Below are positions 1 to 8,826 of a DNA stretch of 29,109 nt, piece after piece. Source of the DNA: JALJPB01 sp963933115 (GTDB lineage: Bacteria > Pseudomonadota > Gammaproteobacteria > Enterobacterales > Alteromonadaceae). The notes beneath the pieces were generated by a model, which made no database searches, was not told the DNA's origin, and saw only the letters and a list, made by a program, of their open reading frames with translations. Each line of letters starts with the position of its first letter. Within the stretch, counting starts at the first letter, position 1. The position numbers and the translations under genes are program-made. The stretch spans positions 1 through 29,109 of the forward strand of contig CAWVSL010000036.1 in NCBI GenBank assembly GCA_963933115.1. Reading direction: 5' to 3'.

Positions 1-67
1 CCTTTTAAAAATGAAAAAAGTACGTTAAAATTATCATTACATTATTATTTTATTTAGGAAGTTTATT

Positions 68-346
68 ATGGCTCAAGCCAGTGCCCGTCATTTATTAGTT
101 GATACCGAAGAAAATTGTTTAGAATTAAAAGCTCAAATTGAAGCCGGTGCAGATTTTGCCGATGTAGCTAAAGAGCACTCAAACTGTCCATCAAAAGCGC
201 AAGGTGGTGATTTGGGTTCATTTGGTCCAGGTCAAATGGTGCCTGAGTTTGATAAAGTGGTTTTCTCTGCGGATTTAAATACCGTTCAAGGCCCAGTAAA
301 AACTCAATTTGGTTATCATTTATTGGAAGTGACCGCTAGAAGCTAG
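68..346 (+). CDS. ppiC: Parvulin-type peptidyl-prolyl cis-trans isomerase, small cytoplasmic PpiC
   Basis: A 92-residue protein made of a single rotamase (parvulin) domain, the usual length of E. coli PpiC. It catalyses cis-trans isomerisation of peptidyl-prolyl bonds during folding. Family motifs are visible: the ARHLLV start, the central GGDLGSFGPGQMVPEFD block, and the closing VKTQFGYHLLEV strand. There is no signal peptide or membrane segment, so it should be cytoplasmic, unlike SurA or PpiD. The ATG at 68 follows an AGGAAG ribosome site with six bases of spacing. The gene stands alone, convergent with the phosphate block, and ends just before a strong terminator. Confidence 0.95.
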   Translation: MAQASARHLLVDTEENCLELKAQIEAGADFADVAKEHSNCPSKAQGGDLGSFGPGQMVPEFDKVVFSADLNTVQGPVKTQFGYHLLEVTARS

Positions 347-365
347 CGTCAAACCTTTAAAAATA

Positions 366-398
366 AAAAGGCTGCAAATTCTAAATTTGCAGCCTTTT
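366..398. terminator. Bidirectional Rho-independent terminator
   Basis: A perfect 15-bp stem (AAAAGGCTGCAAATT and its complement) encloses a three-base CTA loop. A T-run follows on the plus strand, and on the minus strand the stem is followed by TTTTTATTTTT. It can therefore end transcription of ppiC from the left and of the pit gene from the right. Confidence 0.93.
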
Positions 399-484
399 TT
401 ATTGCTCGTCTCTTAAATATAGTCTGTGAAAAATGAGATATTGATGAGGACTATAAACTGACAGTTTAACCATCAGCTTTTTAG

Positions 485-1750
485 TTACATAAACATACCT
501 TTCATCATCCAGAAGAAGATAATCGAAAGGCCGGCACCTACGGGAAGTGTAATGACCCAAGAAACAACAATGTTTCTTACAACGCCCAAGTTAATAGCAG
601 CGATACCACGCGCCATTCCCACACCTAGTACAGCACCAACCAAGGTTTGTGTTGTAGAGATAGGTAAACCTGCACCAGAAGCAATAACAACAGTACAAGC
701 AGCAGAAAGTTCAGCAGCAAAACCACGACTAGGTGTCAAATGTGTAATACCTTGCCCAATGGTAGCAATAACTTTATGACCAAATAACGCAAGGCCGGCA
801 ACAATACCAAAACCACCTAAGGGTAATATCCACCAAGCAATAGCTGATTTAGAGGCGATCTCACCACCATTATCAACAATACTAACAACAGCAGCTAAAG
901 GACCAATAGCGTTAGCAACATCATTTGAACCATGAGCAAAAGCCATACAGCAGGCGGTGACTATCATCAGTAATGCGAATACTTTTTCAACATTGGCATA
1001 ATGAGTAGTTTTAGTGGCATTCTCATCAAACTTTATCCGATTAATAAAGAATTTACCGATCACAGCTACAACAACAGCCGTTATCCCTGCATAGATAAAG
1101 TCATCTGGAGACGCTATATGAAGATCGAGATGCTTTAATCCCTTTTTAATAGTGACTAATGCTAAAACAAAGCCAGCCAGGAACATATATAATGGTACCC
1201 AACGCTTGGCTTGTTGGAGTGGCTTGTCTGTATCAAAAATTAGTTTTTGAGCACTGTTAAAAATAAGAAAAGCAATGACACCAGAAATAAGTGGGGTAAT
1301 AACCCAGCTACCGACAATACCGCCGACTTTACTCCAGACTACGGCATCGGCACTAACACCCATGGCAGCAAAACCAACAATGGCGCCGACAATAGAATGC
1401 GTAGTAGAAACTGGCCAACCCAGTGCAGAGGCAATTAACAGCCAGGTTGCCGCTGCAAATAGTGCAGAGATCATACCAAAGACTAATAGCTCGGGTGAAT
1501 CAACAAAGAAACTCGCATCAATAATACCTTTACGAATGGTTGAAGTGACTTCACCACCGGCTAAATAGGCACCAGCAAATTCAAAAACCATAGCAATAAT
1601 AATTGCTTGCTTAATCGTTAGCGCTTTAGAGCCAACCGATGTACCCATAGCGTTTGCCACATCGTTAGCACCGATGCCCCACGCCATAAAAAAACCAACA
1701 ACTGCGGCAATAATGACTAAAGTAGAGCCACTTGAGAGTATAATATCCAT
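485..1750 (-). CDS. pit: PiT-family inorganic phosphate transporter
   Basis: A 421-residue inner-membrane protein of the PF01384 family (PitA-like, low-affinity phosphate or metal-phosphate symporter). The two inverted halves each carry the signature: GANDVANAMGTSVGSKALT near residue 27 and GSNDVANAIGPLAAVVS near residue 274. Hydrophobic segments fill the protein, with a short cytoplasmic loop near the middle (FDTDKPLQQAKRW). It lies 10 bp after the DUF47 gene on the same strand, so the two are almost certainly cotranscribed, a pairing common in bacteria. It sits downstream of the high-affinity pst genes, giving both phosphate uptake routes in one cluster. The exact ion used cannot be read from sequence. 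Confidence 0.93.
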   Translation of the reverse strand: MDIILSSGSTLVIIAAVVGFFMAWGIGANDVANAMGTSVGSKALTIKQAIIIAMVFEFAGAYLAGGEVTSTIRKGIIDASFFVDSPELLVFGMISALFAAATWLLIASALGWPVSTTHSIVGAIVGFAAMGVSADAVVWSKVGGIVGSWVITPLISGVIAFLIFNSAQKLIFDTDKPLQQAKRWVPLYMFLAGFVLALVTIKKGLKHLDLHIASPDDFIYAGITAVVVAVIGKFFINRIKFDENATKTTHYANVEKVFALLMIVTACCMAFAHGSNDVANAIGPLAAVVSIVDNGGEIASKSAIAWWILPLGGFGIVAGLALFGHKVIATIGQGITHLTPSRGFAAELSAACTVVIASGAGLPISTTQTLVGAVLGVGMARGIAAINLGVVRNIVVSWVITLPVGAGLSIIFFWMMKGMFM

Positions 1751-1760
1751 AAGTAAGCCC

Positions 1761-2441
1761 TTATTTTCTAGCGAGTAAAATTTCTAAACGTGAGCCTACA
1801 CGTTCAGCTAGGTCAGCAAGATCGCCAACCCAATCAATAATTTGATATAAAAACATCACATCTACTGGCTTTAAAGTATCTTCAATACCAAGTAATTTTT
1901 TGCGAAGTTTGATTTGCATATTATCAGTGTCATCTTCAATATCATCGAGTTGGTTGATCATTTTTTCAACTAAAGCAACTTCACGACCTCTAAATCCGGT
2001 TTCTAATAAATCGTCTAATTCATTAATGGCATCCGCTGCTTTTTCTGTTGCCTGAATACAACGTGTTAAATAAGCAATAAAGTCTTCTTGCAGAATGGTT
2101 GGAATTTCTAATTTACGACCTAACACACGACCAGCAATATCTTTAGCACGGTTGGCAATTTTATCTTGCTGAGTTAATAGCTCTAATAAATCAGCACGAT
2201 CAACAGGCATAAACAAACCGCCAGGTAACTCTAAGCGTAACTGACGTTTTAATTGGTCAGCATCTTGTTCCAGTTTTGACAGTTTTTTACGAACTTTTGT
2301 TGCCGTAGGCCAATCATTATCAGCACAAGCAGCAAAAAATGGGATAAGTTGATTAGCACATTTTGTCACCAATCGAATATGTTTTTCTAATGGTTTTATA
2401 GGTGATTTTGCAAATACACCTAATATGGAATTTCTAGCCAT
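1761..2441 (-). CDS. DUF47 / PhoU-like protein paired with the Pit transporter (TIGR00153 type)
   Basis: A 226-residue soluble, mostly helical protein of the DUF47 (PhoU_div) family. Typical features are the N-terminal FAKSPIKPLEKHI segment, many Glu/Asp/Leu-rich helices, LEQDADQLKRQLRLELPGG, and the RADLLELLTQQDKIANRAKDIAG helix. Members usually sit next to PiT transporters and are thought to modulate them, as PhoU does for Pst; the molecular role is not settled. Here it directly precedes pit with a 10-bp gap. A 245-bp spacer separates it from phoU, so this pair may have its own promoter. Confidence 0.9.
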   Translation of the reverse strand: MARNSILGVFAKSPIKPLEKHIRLVTKCANQLIPFFAACADNDWPTATKVRKKLSKLEQDADQLKRQLRLELPGGLFMPVDRADLLELLTQQDKIANRAKDIAGRVLGRKLEIPTILQEDFIAYLTRCIQATEKAADAINELDDLLETGFRGREVALVEKMINQLDDIEDDTDNMQIKLRKKLLGIEDTLKPVDVMFLYQIIDWVGDLADLAERVGSRLEILLARK

Positions 2442-2686
2442 AATTTTATTTCCAGTGAGATTGATTTTTCATTATTGTTGTCCGCCGCGAATATTAAAGC
2501 ATTTGATTTGATTATCAAGCCCTTTAATCAATATCTAAGACACTTAGTCAATTGATGTATCTATATACCAAAATCCATTAACTCTATAATTCATTTAGCC
2601 AAAACATGACTAAATTTTATTGAATTATAACTATCTTTTCGTCGCTGCCAAGCTGTTTCTTTATTAAATCAATTACTGCTACACGA

Positions 2687-3388
2687 TTATAACTTTTGCA
2701 TCTCTTCAGAAGTCGCATGACGAACTACTTTTCCCTTAACAAGATAAATAATATATTCGCAGATATTTTGACAACGGTCACCAATACGCTCTAGTGCACG
2801 AGCCGACCAAATTACACTCATAATTTGTGGGATCGAGCGAGGATCTTCCATCATATAAGTCATCAACTGTCGCATTAAGGCTTCATACTCACGATCTATT
2901 TTACTATCCGTTGAATGAATTTTAATTGCTGCCTCATCATCCATTCGAGCAAAGGCATCAAGTGTTACTTGAAGAAACCCTAAGACTCTATGACCTAGAT
3001 TGTCTAAGTTAAGTAATAAATCTTTTTGCTTGGGAGAAAAGTCCTCTAACGCAACCTTAGCAATTTTTTGTGCTTCATCACCGATACGCTCTAAATCGGC
3101 AATGGTTTTAACAATGGCCATAATTAAACGTAAATCACCTGCTGCTGGCTGGCGTTTGGCAATAACCCGTGTGCACTCATCATCAATACTCATTTCTAAA
3201 TCATTAATTTGAGCATCATTAGCTAAAACGTTTCGCGCGAGCTCTTGATTTGAGTCAACAACCGCGATTAAAGAATCATTGAGTTGTTTTTCAACTAAGC
3301 CGCCCATGTGCATCACTAAGTTGAGTACTCTTTCTAAGTCTTCATTAAATTGACCTGAAATGTGACGACCTAAATTTAAACTATTCAT
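2687..3388 (-). CDS. phoU: Phosphate-signalling protein PhoU
   Basis: A 233-residue cytoplasmic protein with two PhoU three-helix repeats. The first carries CTRVIAKRQPAAGDLRLI followed by DLERIGDEAQKIA (about residues 72-110); the second carries ALERIGDRCQNICEYI (about 198-213). These E/D-rich helices bind metals in characterised homologues. PhoU couples Pst transport state to the PhoR sensor kinase and keeps the Pho regulon off when phosphate is plentiful. It is the last gene of the pst run, 28 bp after pstB, the standard position. An AGGA element precedes the ATG. No phoB or phoR lies nearby. Confidence 0.96.
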   Translation of the reverse strand: MNSLNLGRHISGQFNEDLERVLNLVMHMGGLVEKQLNDSLIAVVDSNQELARNVLANDAQINDLEMSIDDECTRVIAKRQPAAGDLRLIMAIVKTIADLERIGDEAQKIAKVALEDFSPKQKDLLLNLDNLGHRVLGFLQVTLDAFARMDDEAAIKIHSTDSKIDREYEALMRQLMTYMMEDPRSIPQIMSVIWSARALERIGDRCQNICEYIIYLVKGKVVRHATSEEMQKL

Positions 3389-3416
3389 AATTTTTCATCC
3401 TGAGCTTTTGTCACTG

Positions 3417-4241
3417 TTAGCCATAACGACCGGTAATGTAGTCTTCTGTTTTCTTTTTAACCGGTGTAGTGAATAACGTATTGGTATCACTATACTCGAT
3501 TAAATCACCCATATACATAAAGGCGGTTTGATCAGAGACCCTCGCGGCTTGTTGCATGTTGTGAGTGACAATTACAACAGTAAACTGCTTTTTAAGATCG
3601 TTAATCAACTCTTCAATGGTCAAGGTTGAAATAGGGTCAAGCGCTGATGTGGGTTCATCCAGTAACAATACTTCTGGTTCAATGGCAATCGCTCGAGCAA
3701 TCACTAGACGTTGTTGCTGACCACCAGATAAACCTAAAGCGCTCTCATGTAATCTGTCTTTAACTTCATTCCACAAGGCCGCGCTTTTCAGTGACTTTTC
3801 AACAATGTCATCGAGCTTACGTCGATTATTCTCACCACCAATACGCACACCATAAACGACATTTTCATAAATAGACTTTGGAAAAGGATTGGGCCGTTGG
3901 AAGACCATACCCACTTTGCGCCTGAGGGCGGCAACATCGACCTGACGGCCATAAATATTTTCACCGTGAAGATTAATTTCACCGGTGACTTTACAAATAT
4001 CGACTAAATCGTTCATCCGATTAATACAGCGTAACAAGGTCGATTTACCACAACCACTTGGCCCAATAAAGGCAGTCACCTGGCCTTTAGGTATCGACAT
4101 AGTAATATCTTGAAGTGCTTGTTTATTACCATAATGAAGATTGAGTCCTTTAATATCGAGAGCAATTTGCTCTGGAGCCATATTGGTTAAATCAATTTTA
4201 TTAGGGCTGTTTGATAATGCATTTGGTGTCACTGTAATCAT
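3417..4241 (-). CDS. pstB: Phosphate ABC transporter ATP-binding protein PstB
   Basis: A 274-residue ABC ATPase that powers phosphate import through PstC and PstA. All nucleotide-binding elements are present: Walker A GPSGCGKST (residues 60-68), the Q-loop in MVFQRPNPFP, signature LSGGQQQR, Walker B VLLLDEPTSALD and the H-loop in VIVTHNM. It ends in the GRYG seen in PstB proteins. The N-terminus has about 25 residues ahead of the ATPase core; the ATG used here gives MITVTPN, but the internal Met at residue 21 is an alternative. It lies between pstA and phoU on the same strand. Confidence 0.97.
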   Translation of the reverse strand: MITVTPNALSNSPNKIDLTNMAPEQIALDIKGLNLHYGNKQALQDITMSIPKGQVTAFIGPSGCGKSTLLRCINRMNDLVDICKVTGEINLHGENIYGRQVDVAALRRKVGMVFQRPNPFPKSIYENVVYGVRIGGENNRRKLDDIVEKSLKSAALWNEVKDRLHESALGLSGGQQQRLVIARAIAIEPEVLLLDEPTSALDPISTLTIEELINDLKKQFTVVIVTHNMQQAARVSDQTAFMYMGDLIEYSDTNTLFTTPVKKKTEDYITGRYG

Positions 4242-4280
4242 AGTTAACTCTTATTTATCAATCTGTTTTTAAACTTAGAA

Positions 4281-4301
4281 CTTAATACTTAATACTTAAT
4301 A
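4281..4301. repeat. Short tandem repeat, 3 x CTTAATA, between pstA and pstB
   Basis: Three perfect 7-bp units lie head to tail in the 73-bp pstA-pstB gap, with a degenerate copy on the left. No function is evident; copy number could vary by slippage and slightly change spacing upstream of pstB. Confidence 0.8.
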
Positions 4302-4314
4302 CTTTTAGTATATT

Positions 4315-5952
4315 TTAGTGTTCTAACATTTTGTATTTTTCACGTAATTTGTTTCGTATGGAAACTGCGGTCATATTTAACGAAACAATAATTGTTATCA
4401 GTAAAAATGCGGTGGCATAAACCAATGGTCTTGCTGCTTCTACGTTAGGGCTTTGAAAACCGACATCGTAAATATGAAAGCCTAAATGCATAAACTTACG
4501 GTCAAGGTGTAAGAAGGGGAAATTTCCATCTAATGGTAAATTAGGCGCCATTTTAACTACGCCAACTAACATTAATGGCGCAACTTCACCTGCGGCACGA
4601 GCAATAGCTAAAATAATACCGGTCATAATGGCAGGGCTAGCAATGGGTAAGATAATACGCCAAAGCGTTTCTACTTTTGTTGCCCCTAATGCCAAACTAC
4701 CATGCCTCATTGCTGATGGAATACGTGATAAACCTTCTTCAGTTGACACAATAACAACCGGCAGCGTTAATATCGCCAAAGTAATTGCTGACCACATAAC
4801 ACCCGGTGTACCAAAGGTTGGGCTAGGTAATGTTTCAGAGTAAAACAGTTGATCTAAACTACCACCAACCATATAAACAAAAAATCCTAAGCCAAACACC
4901 CCATAAACAATGGACGGCACACCCGCTAAATTAATAACGGCAATGCGAAGCAACTTAGTCAACGCATTATTACCGGCATATTCATGTAGATAAATCGCAG
5001 CAATTACGCCAAAAGGCGAAACAATTACTGTCATTAACAGTACCATTAATACCGTACCGAAAATGGCGGGAAAAACACCACCTTCGGTGTTTGCTTCGCG
5101 GGGATCATCAACAATAAATCCGCCTATTTGACTAAAGAACAATGCAATTTTATCAAGCAGAGTCAGTTTATTATTAAAAGTAACCGCTAAAACATCTTCA
5201 AAATTTATCGTGACTACTTGTCCATCCATTGCACGAACAGTTAATTGGTCCCTTGCTATTTCTCGACGAAGTGCCATCAGTTTTTCTTCTAATTGGCCAT
5301 ACTCTGCTTTTAATACCTCAGTGTCTTTAATGAAATTATTCGACAGTTCATCAGTTAAGGTTCCATCAAGCTTATGTTTACGCTCTTTTAAACGTAACCG
5401 CTCTAATTGATAGTTAATGGCACCAATATCCGTTTTTTGTAATGTATCAATTTTATCTTGAAAGTTCTCAACACGCTCAAGTAGTAATGCTAATTGAGAT
5501 AATCCAACTTTTTCACCTTCTAGCATTAAGCTTTCAATGACCCCATAAAAATTACCATTTGATCGTCGCTCAATTACCACTAAATTTTCAGGCGTCGATT
5601 GTTGGGTGATTTGTGGGACTAATAGCCAACGAAAGTCCAAACTGACTAATTCACGATTACCGGTTTTAATCAGTAAACGTTCAACCGTCTCTTGACCAAC
5701 TGGCAATTTAATATTGGTATGGGCTAGCTGTTCAGCTGGAATTCTTTCACGATCATAAATCTCACCAATGACGACTGATTTCACTCCATATTCGTTCAAT
5801 AAATTAAATTCAACAATATCTGCTGGCCAAAAATATGACAGTCCACGCGAGGCAATTAACCACAACAATCCCAATACAGAAATCAAACTGATACTCACTC
5901 CACCTGCAGAAAGCCATATCCAAGGAGAACCAGATTTAAACCAATTATTCAT
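4315..5952 (-). CDS. pstA: Phosphate ABC transporter permease PstA, extended form
   Basis: A 545-residue inner-membrane permease, nearly twice the size of E. coli PstA. The N-terminal helix (about residues 12-32) is followed by a roughly 250-residue extracytoplasmic insert. That insert includes a charged, probably coiled-coil stretch around residues 155-235 (LERLRLKERKHKLDG, EEKLMALRREIARDQ). The C-terminal half is the transport domain, with the ABC coupling motif ILAIARAAGEVAPL. Such long PstA proteins are known in Shewanella, Vibrio and relatives, where the extra domain has no assigned job. It lies 34 bp after pstC and before pstB. Confidence 0.95.
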   Translation of the reverse strand: MNNWFKSGSPWIWLSAGGVSISLISVLGLLWLIASRGLSYFWPADIVEFNLLNEYGVKSVVIGEIYDRERIPAEQLAHTNIKLPVGQETVERLLIKTGNRELVSLDFRWLLVPQITQQSTPENLVVIERRSNGNFYGVIESLMLEGEKVGLSQLALLLERVENFQDKIDTLQKTDIGAINYQLERLRLKERKHKLDGTLTDELSNNFIKDTEVLKAEYGQLEEKLMALRREIARDQLTVRAMDGQVVTINFEDVLAVTFNNKLTLLDKIALFFSQIGGFIVDDPREANTEGGVFPAIFGTVLMVLLMTVIVSPFGVIAAIYLHEYAGNNALTKLLRIAVINLAGVPSIVYGVFGLGFFVYMVGGSLDQLFYSETLPSPTFGTPGVMWSAITLAILTLPVVIVSTEEGLSRIPSAMRHGSLALGATKVETLWRIILPIASPAIMTGIILAIARAAGEVAPLMLVGVVKMAPNLPLDGNFPFLHLDRKFMHLGFHIYDVGFQSPNVEAARPLVYATAFLLITIIVSLNMTAVSIRNKLREKYKMLEH

Positions 5953-5986
5953 AAAATTATCTCTTACTAATCTATTAACTTATTAA

Positions 5987-8278
5987 CTACATTGAGCTGT
6001 ATTTAGCACGAAGGTGCTGACGAATGAATTCAGCAAAGGTATTAAAAATAAAGGTAAATACAAACAATACAAAAGCCGCTAAAAACAAAATTCGATAGTG
6101 TGAACTGCCCACTTCTGACTCAGGCATTTCAACCGCTATGTTAGCCGCTAAGGTACGCATTCCTTGAAATATACTCCAATCAAGTATTGGCGTATTGCCT
6201 GTTGCCATTAATACAATCATCGTTTCTCCAACGGCACGACCTAACCCCATCATAACGGCTGAAAATATACCTGGACTTGCCGTCAGTAAAATAACTTTAA
6301 CCAAGGTTTGCCATTGTGTGGCGCCTAAGGCCAACGAACCACTGGTTAAGTGCCCTGGCACACTAAAAATCGCATCTTCTGCCATAGAGAAAATAGTAGG
6401 AATTACCGCAAAGCCCATAGCAATACCAACAACCAATGCATTTCGTTGATCAAAACTCATATCGAGATCATTGGTAATGAATTGTCTAACATCACCACCA
6501 AAAAAGTAAACCTCCATAACTGGCGATAAAGCAAAAGCAGAATAGGCTGCTAGGATCATCACCGGAATGAGAATCATCGGCGCCCAGGTCTCCGGAATTT
6601 TACTTTTTAAGTTTTTTGATAAGTTATGCCACACTAATGCGGTGATCAGTGTTGAGAGGGGTAAGAATATTAAGAGTAAAGCAATAGCCGGTAAATAGTT
6701 TTCAATAATCGGTGCCAACCAAAGTCCAGCCAAAAAGCCTAATATCACTGTAGGTAAGGCTTCCATCATTTCAATGGTCGGTTTTACTTTTTTTCGTAAG
6801 CCTGGCGTCATAAAATAAGCGGTATAAATAGCAGCGGTTAGTGCAATAGGTACCGCAAATAACATTGCATAAAATGCGGCTTTCATCGTACCAAAGGTAA
6901 TAGGAACTAAAGAAAACTTACCTTCAAAATCGTCTGTACCCGAGGTCGACTGCCAAATATAATCGGGTTCAGGATACCCCTCATACCAAACTTCTTGCCA
7001 TAGTGCCTGCCATGTAACTTCCGGGTGTTCGTTTTCAACATCAAATAATTGCAGATTAAACGTCTCGTTGTCGGCTTTACTGGTCTTAGGGGAAATTGAA
7101 ATAAAACCATCAGCACGAGGGGCAATTGACATCGCACTTGGCTGAGACTCAAGTAATTTACCACGCCACAAATCGGCGTGGCTCGTGGTATAAAACATCC
7201 CCATTTCACCTGATGGCGTAATAGTATAAAAACTTTTACGAAATTGTTCGGTATAAATACCGGTAATAGCTTCTGACTGACTTGCGGCAAAGGTACGAAC
7301 TTGAATAAACTCACGACCATTACCTGTTGAAATTTCAAACCATTGACTGACTTGACCCGCGCTTGTCCCAATTAATAACGAGGAGCCACCTGAGAGTAAG
7401 GTCATTGAGGTGATGATTTCATTATCTGCTAATTTAGGCGAAATTAATCCTTTCAGATCGACACTATAGTGATCATCTAAATTAAAAACGGATACTTGAG
7501 TACTGCTACGAATAAAAGCCATCGTCATACTGGGCGTAATGAGGATATCCTGAACTTGTGACGATTCAGGAGAAACCGAGTAATCTATCTCTTGATAAAG
7601 TGCTTCATACTCAGCGTCATAATTAAAGTCATCTTCGGCAATTAAGGTAGTTTTAATTAATCGCCCATCGTCAGTAAAAGCAACAAACATTGCTTGTTCG
7701 TCATTCATCCTAAAAGCAAATTTATTAATTATTTGCGCTTGCTCATCAATAACAAGTAATTCGTCACCTAGGGGGTAAGTGACGTTGGGAATAATTTCGC
7801 GGGTATCATCAGTATAACTCGCAGTAAAGGTTGGGCGTATTAATTGCGCACTGCCTTTATCCGTTAATAATAAGTGATAATCAATGCCTGACTTTATTAC
7901 TTGGCTTAACGGTTCTTGAGTAATTAACCCGTTAAATGAAGATAATTTTTCACCCGCTACTGGGTGGTGTTCATTACCAACAGTGAGTTTATTAACTTTT
8001 AACGGATAAAAATCAATAATGCCTTGTTGATTAATGGTGTAAGCGACTTCTTTTAATTCATCAACACCTGTTGTCAATATAGGGCTCGACGACTCAATGC
8101 TAATATTGACAAGTGGCTCGACTGTTGCTGATTCAAAGATTGGTTTAATCACATAAAGTAAGTACATAAAAATAAGTACTAAGGTAAAAAGTACACCAAT
8201 ACCGCCAAAGGTAATGACCCATTGGGCTAATGAATTTTTAAGCTGACGTATGCCTGCTGATTTAGTTGCTAGTGCCAC
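5987..8278 (-). CDS. pstC: Phosphate ABC transporter permease PstC, extended form
   Basis: A 763-residue inner-membrane permease, more than twice the usual PstC length. An N-terminal helix (about residues 20-43) is followed by about 400 extracytoplasmic residues rich in beta-strand-like blocks (for example LLSGGSSLLIGTSAGQVSQW), which resemble a beta-propeller. The transport domain occupies about residues 455-763 and carries the coupling motif GLGRAVGETMIVLMATGN. The start is GTG at 8278, within 45 bp of the predicted promoter. It is the first gene of the pst run and lies directly behind the Pho box. No pstS is adjacent, so the binding protein must be encoded elsewhere. Confidence 0.94.
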   Translation of the reverse strand: MALATKSAGIRQLKNSLAQWVITFGGIGVLFTLVLIFMYLLYVIKPIFESATVEPLVNISIESSSPILTTGVDELKEVAYTINQQGIIDFYPLKVNKLTVGNEHHPVAGEKLSSFNGLITQEPLSQVIKSGIDYHLLLTDKGSAQLIRPTFTASYTDDTREIIPNVTYPLGDELLVIDEQAQIINKFAFRMNDEQAMFVAFTDDGRLIKTTLIAEDDFNYDAEYEALYQEIDYSVSPESSQVQDILITPSMTMAFIRSSTQVSVFNLDDHYSVDLKGLISPKLADNEIITSMTLLSGGSSLLIGTSAGQVSQWFEISTGNGREFIQVRTFAASQSEAITGIYTEQFRKSFYTITPSGEMGMFYTTSHADLWRGKLLESQPSAMSIAPRADGFISISPKTSKADNETFNLQLFDVENEHPEVTWQALWQEVWYEGYPEPDYIWQSTSGTDDFEGKFSLVPITFGTMKAAFYAMLFAVPIALTAAIYTAYFMTPGLRKKVKPTIEMMEALPTVILGFLAGLWLAPIIENYLPAIALLLIFLPLSTLITALVWHNLSKNLKSKIPETWAPMILIPVMILAAYSAFALSPVMEVYFFGGDVRQFITNDLDMSFDQRNALVVGIAMGFAVIPTIFSMAEDAIFSVPGHLTSGSLALGATQWQTLVKVILLTASPGIFSAVMMGLGRAVGETMIVLMATGNTPILDWSIFQGMRTLAANIAVEMPESEVGSSHYRILFLAAFVLFVFTFIFNTFAEFIRQHLRAKYSSM

Positions 8279-8317
8279 GCAAAAGCCCTTTTATGATAAA
8301 TAAAAATAACAGACAAA

Positions 8318-8351
8318 ATTATAAGACAGTTGTGTGACAGTTTTGTGACAT
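8318..8351 (-). promoter_or_regulatory. Pho box and promoter of the pst genes
   Basis: Read on the minus strand, three direct repeats ATGTCAC, CTGTCAC and CTGTCTT start exactly 11 bp apart (8351, 8340 and 8329). This fits the PhoB site pattern of CTGTCAT-like 7-mers with AT-rich 4-bp gaps. The last repeat merges with a perfect TATAAT at 8323-8318, so PhoB would replace a -35 element. The -10 is about 40 bp upstream of the pstC start codon. Induction by phosphate starvation through PhoB follows from the known system, although phoB is not in this window. Confidence 0.9.
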
Positions 8352-8826
8352 CCTAAATATTATAAGAAAATCATCGATTATTTATGTCTCTAGGTGTCAT
8401 AAATAATAATCGTATTATCAACGGGCCATTTGAGCATATTCAGGCATTGGGTAAAGCTTTAAATAAGAGGAATAAGCCCTATGCATAGTTTGTATTAGAC
8501 AAAAAAGACATGGTTTTTTCAAACGTTGATAATCAAATAACTTATATCAAAAAAATCATTCCTTTTTTTGATAGCTATTTTAGTTAGTACATTAAAAAGC
8601 AGAATGGTTAATGACAACAAAATAGGCGAATACCTTGGTCTAACCTGTTGTTCAACTGAGCATTATTTAACACCTCTGTATTTTATCCCTATGTAATTGA
8701 AAATATTCAGCCTAAAACTCGATCTGTTGGTTAATGGCAAAATACTTAGGCACCCTTTACACGTCGTTTAGAATATAGAATAATAAATACAATATACAAT
8801 TTCATTGCGGGAGATATTTGTAATTC
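8352..8826. other. Intergenic region between pstC and the GGDEF/EAL gene
   Basis: AT-rich spacer between divergent genes with no convincing reading frame. It contains an inverted repeat at 8377-8407 (10-bp arms ATTATTTATG / CATAAATAAT, 11-base loop). A GGGAG ribosome site lies near the right end, about 13 bases before the ATG at 8827. No clear promoter for the rightward gene was recognised. Confidence 0.6.

Noticed and set aside
6907..7371. A 154-codon leftward frame inside pstC
   Set aside because: It is a shadow of pstC in another frame with no ribosome site.
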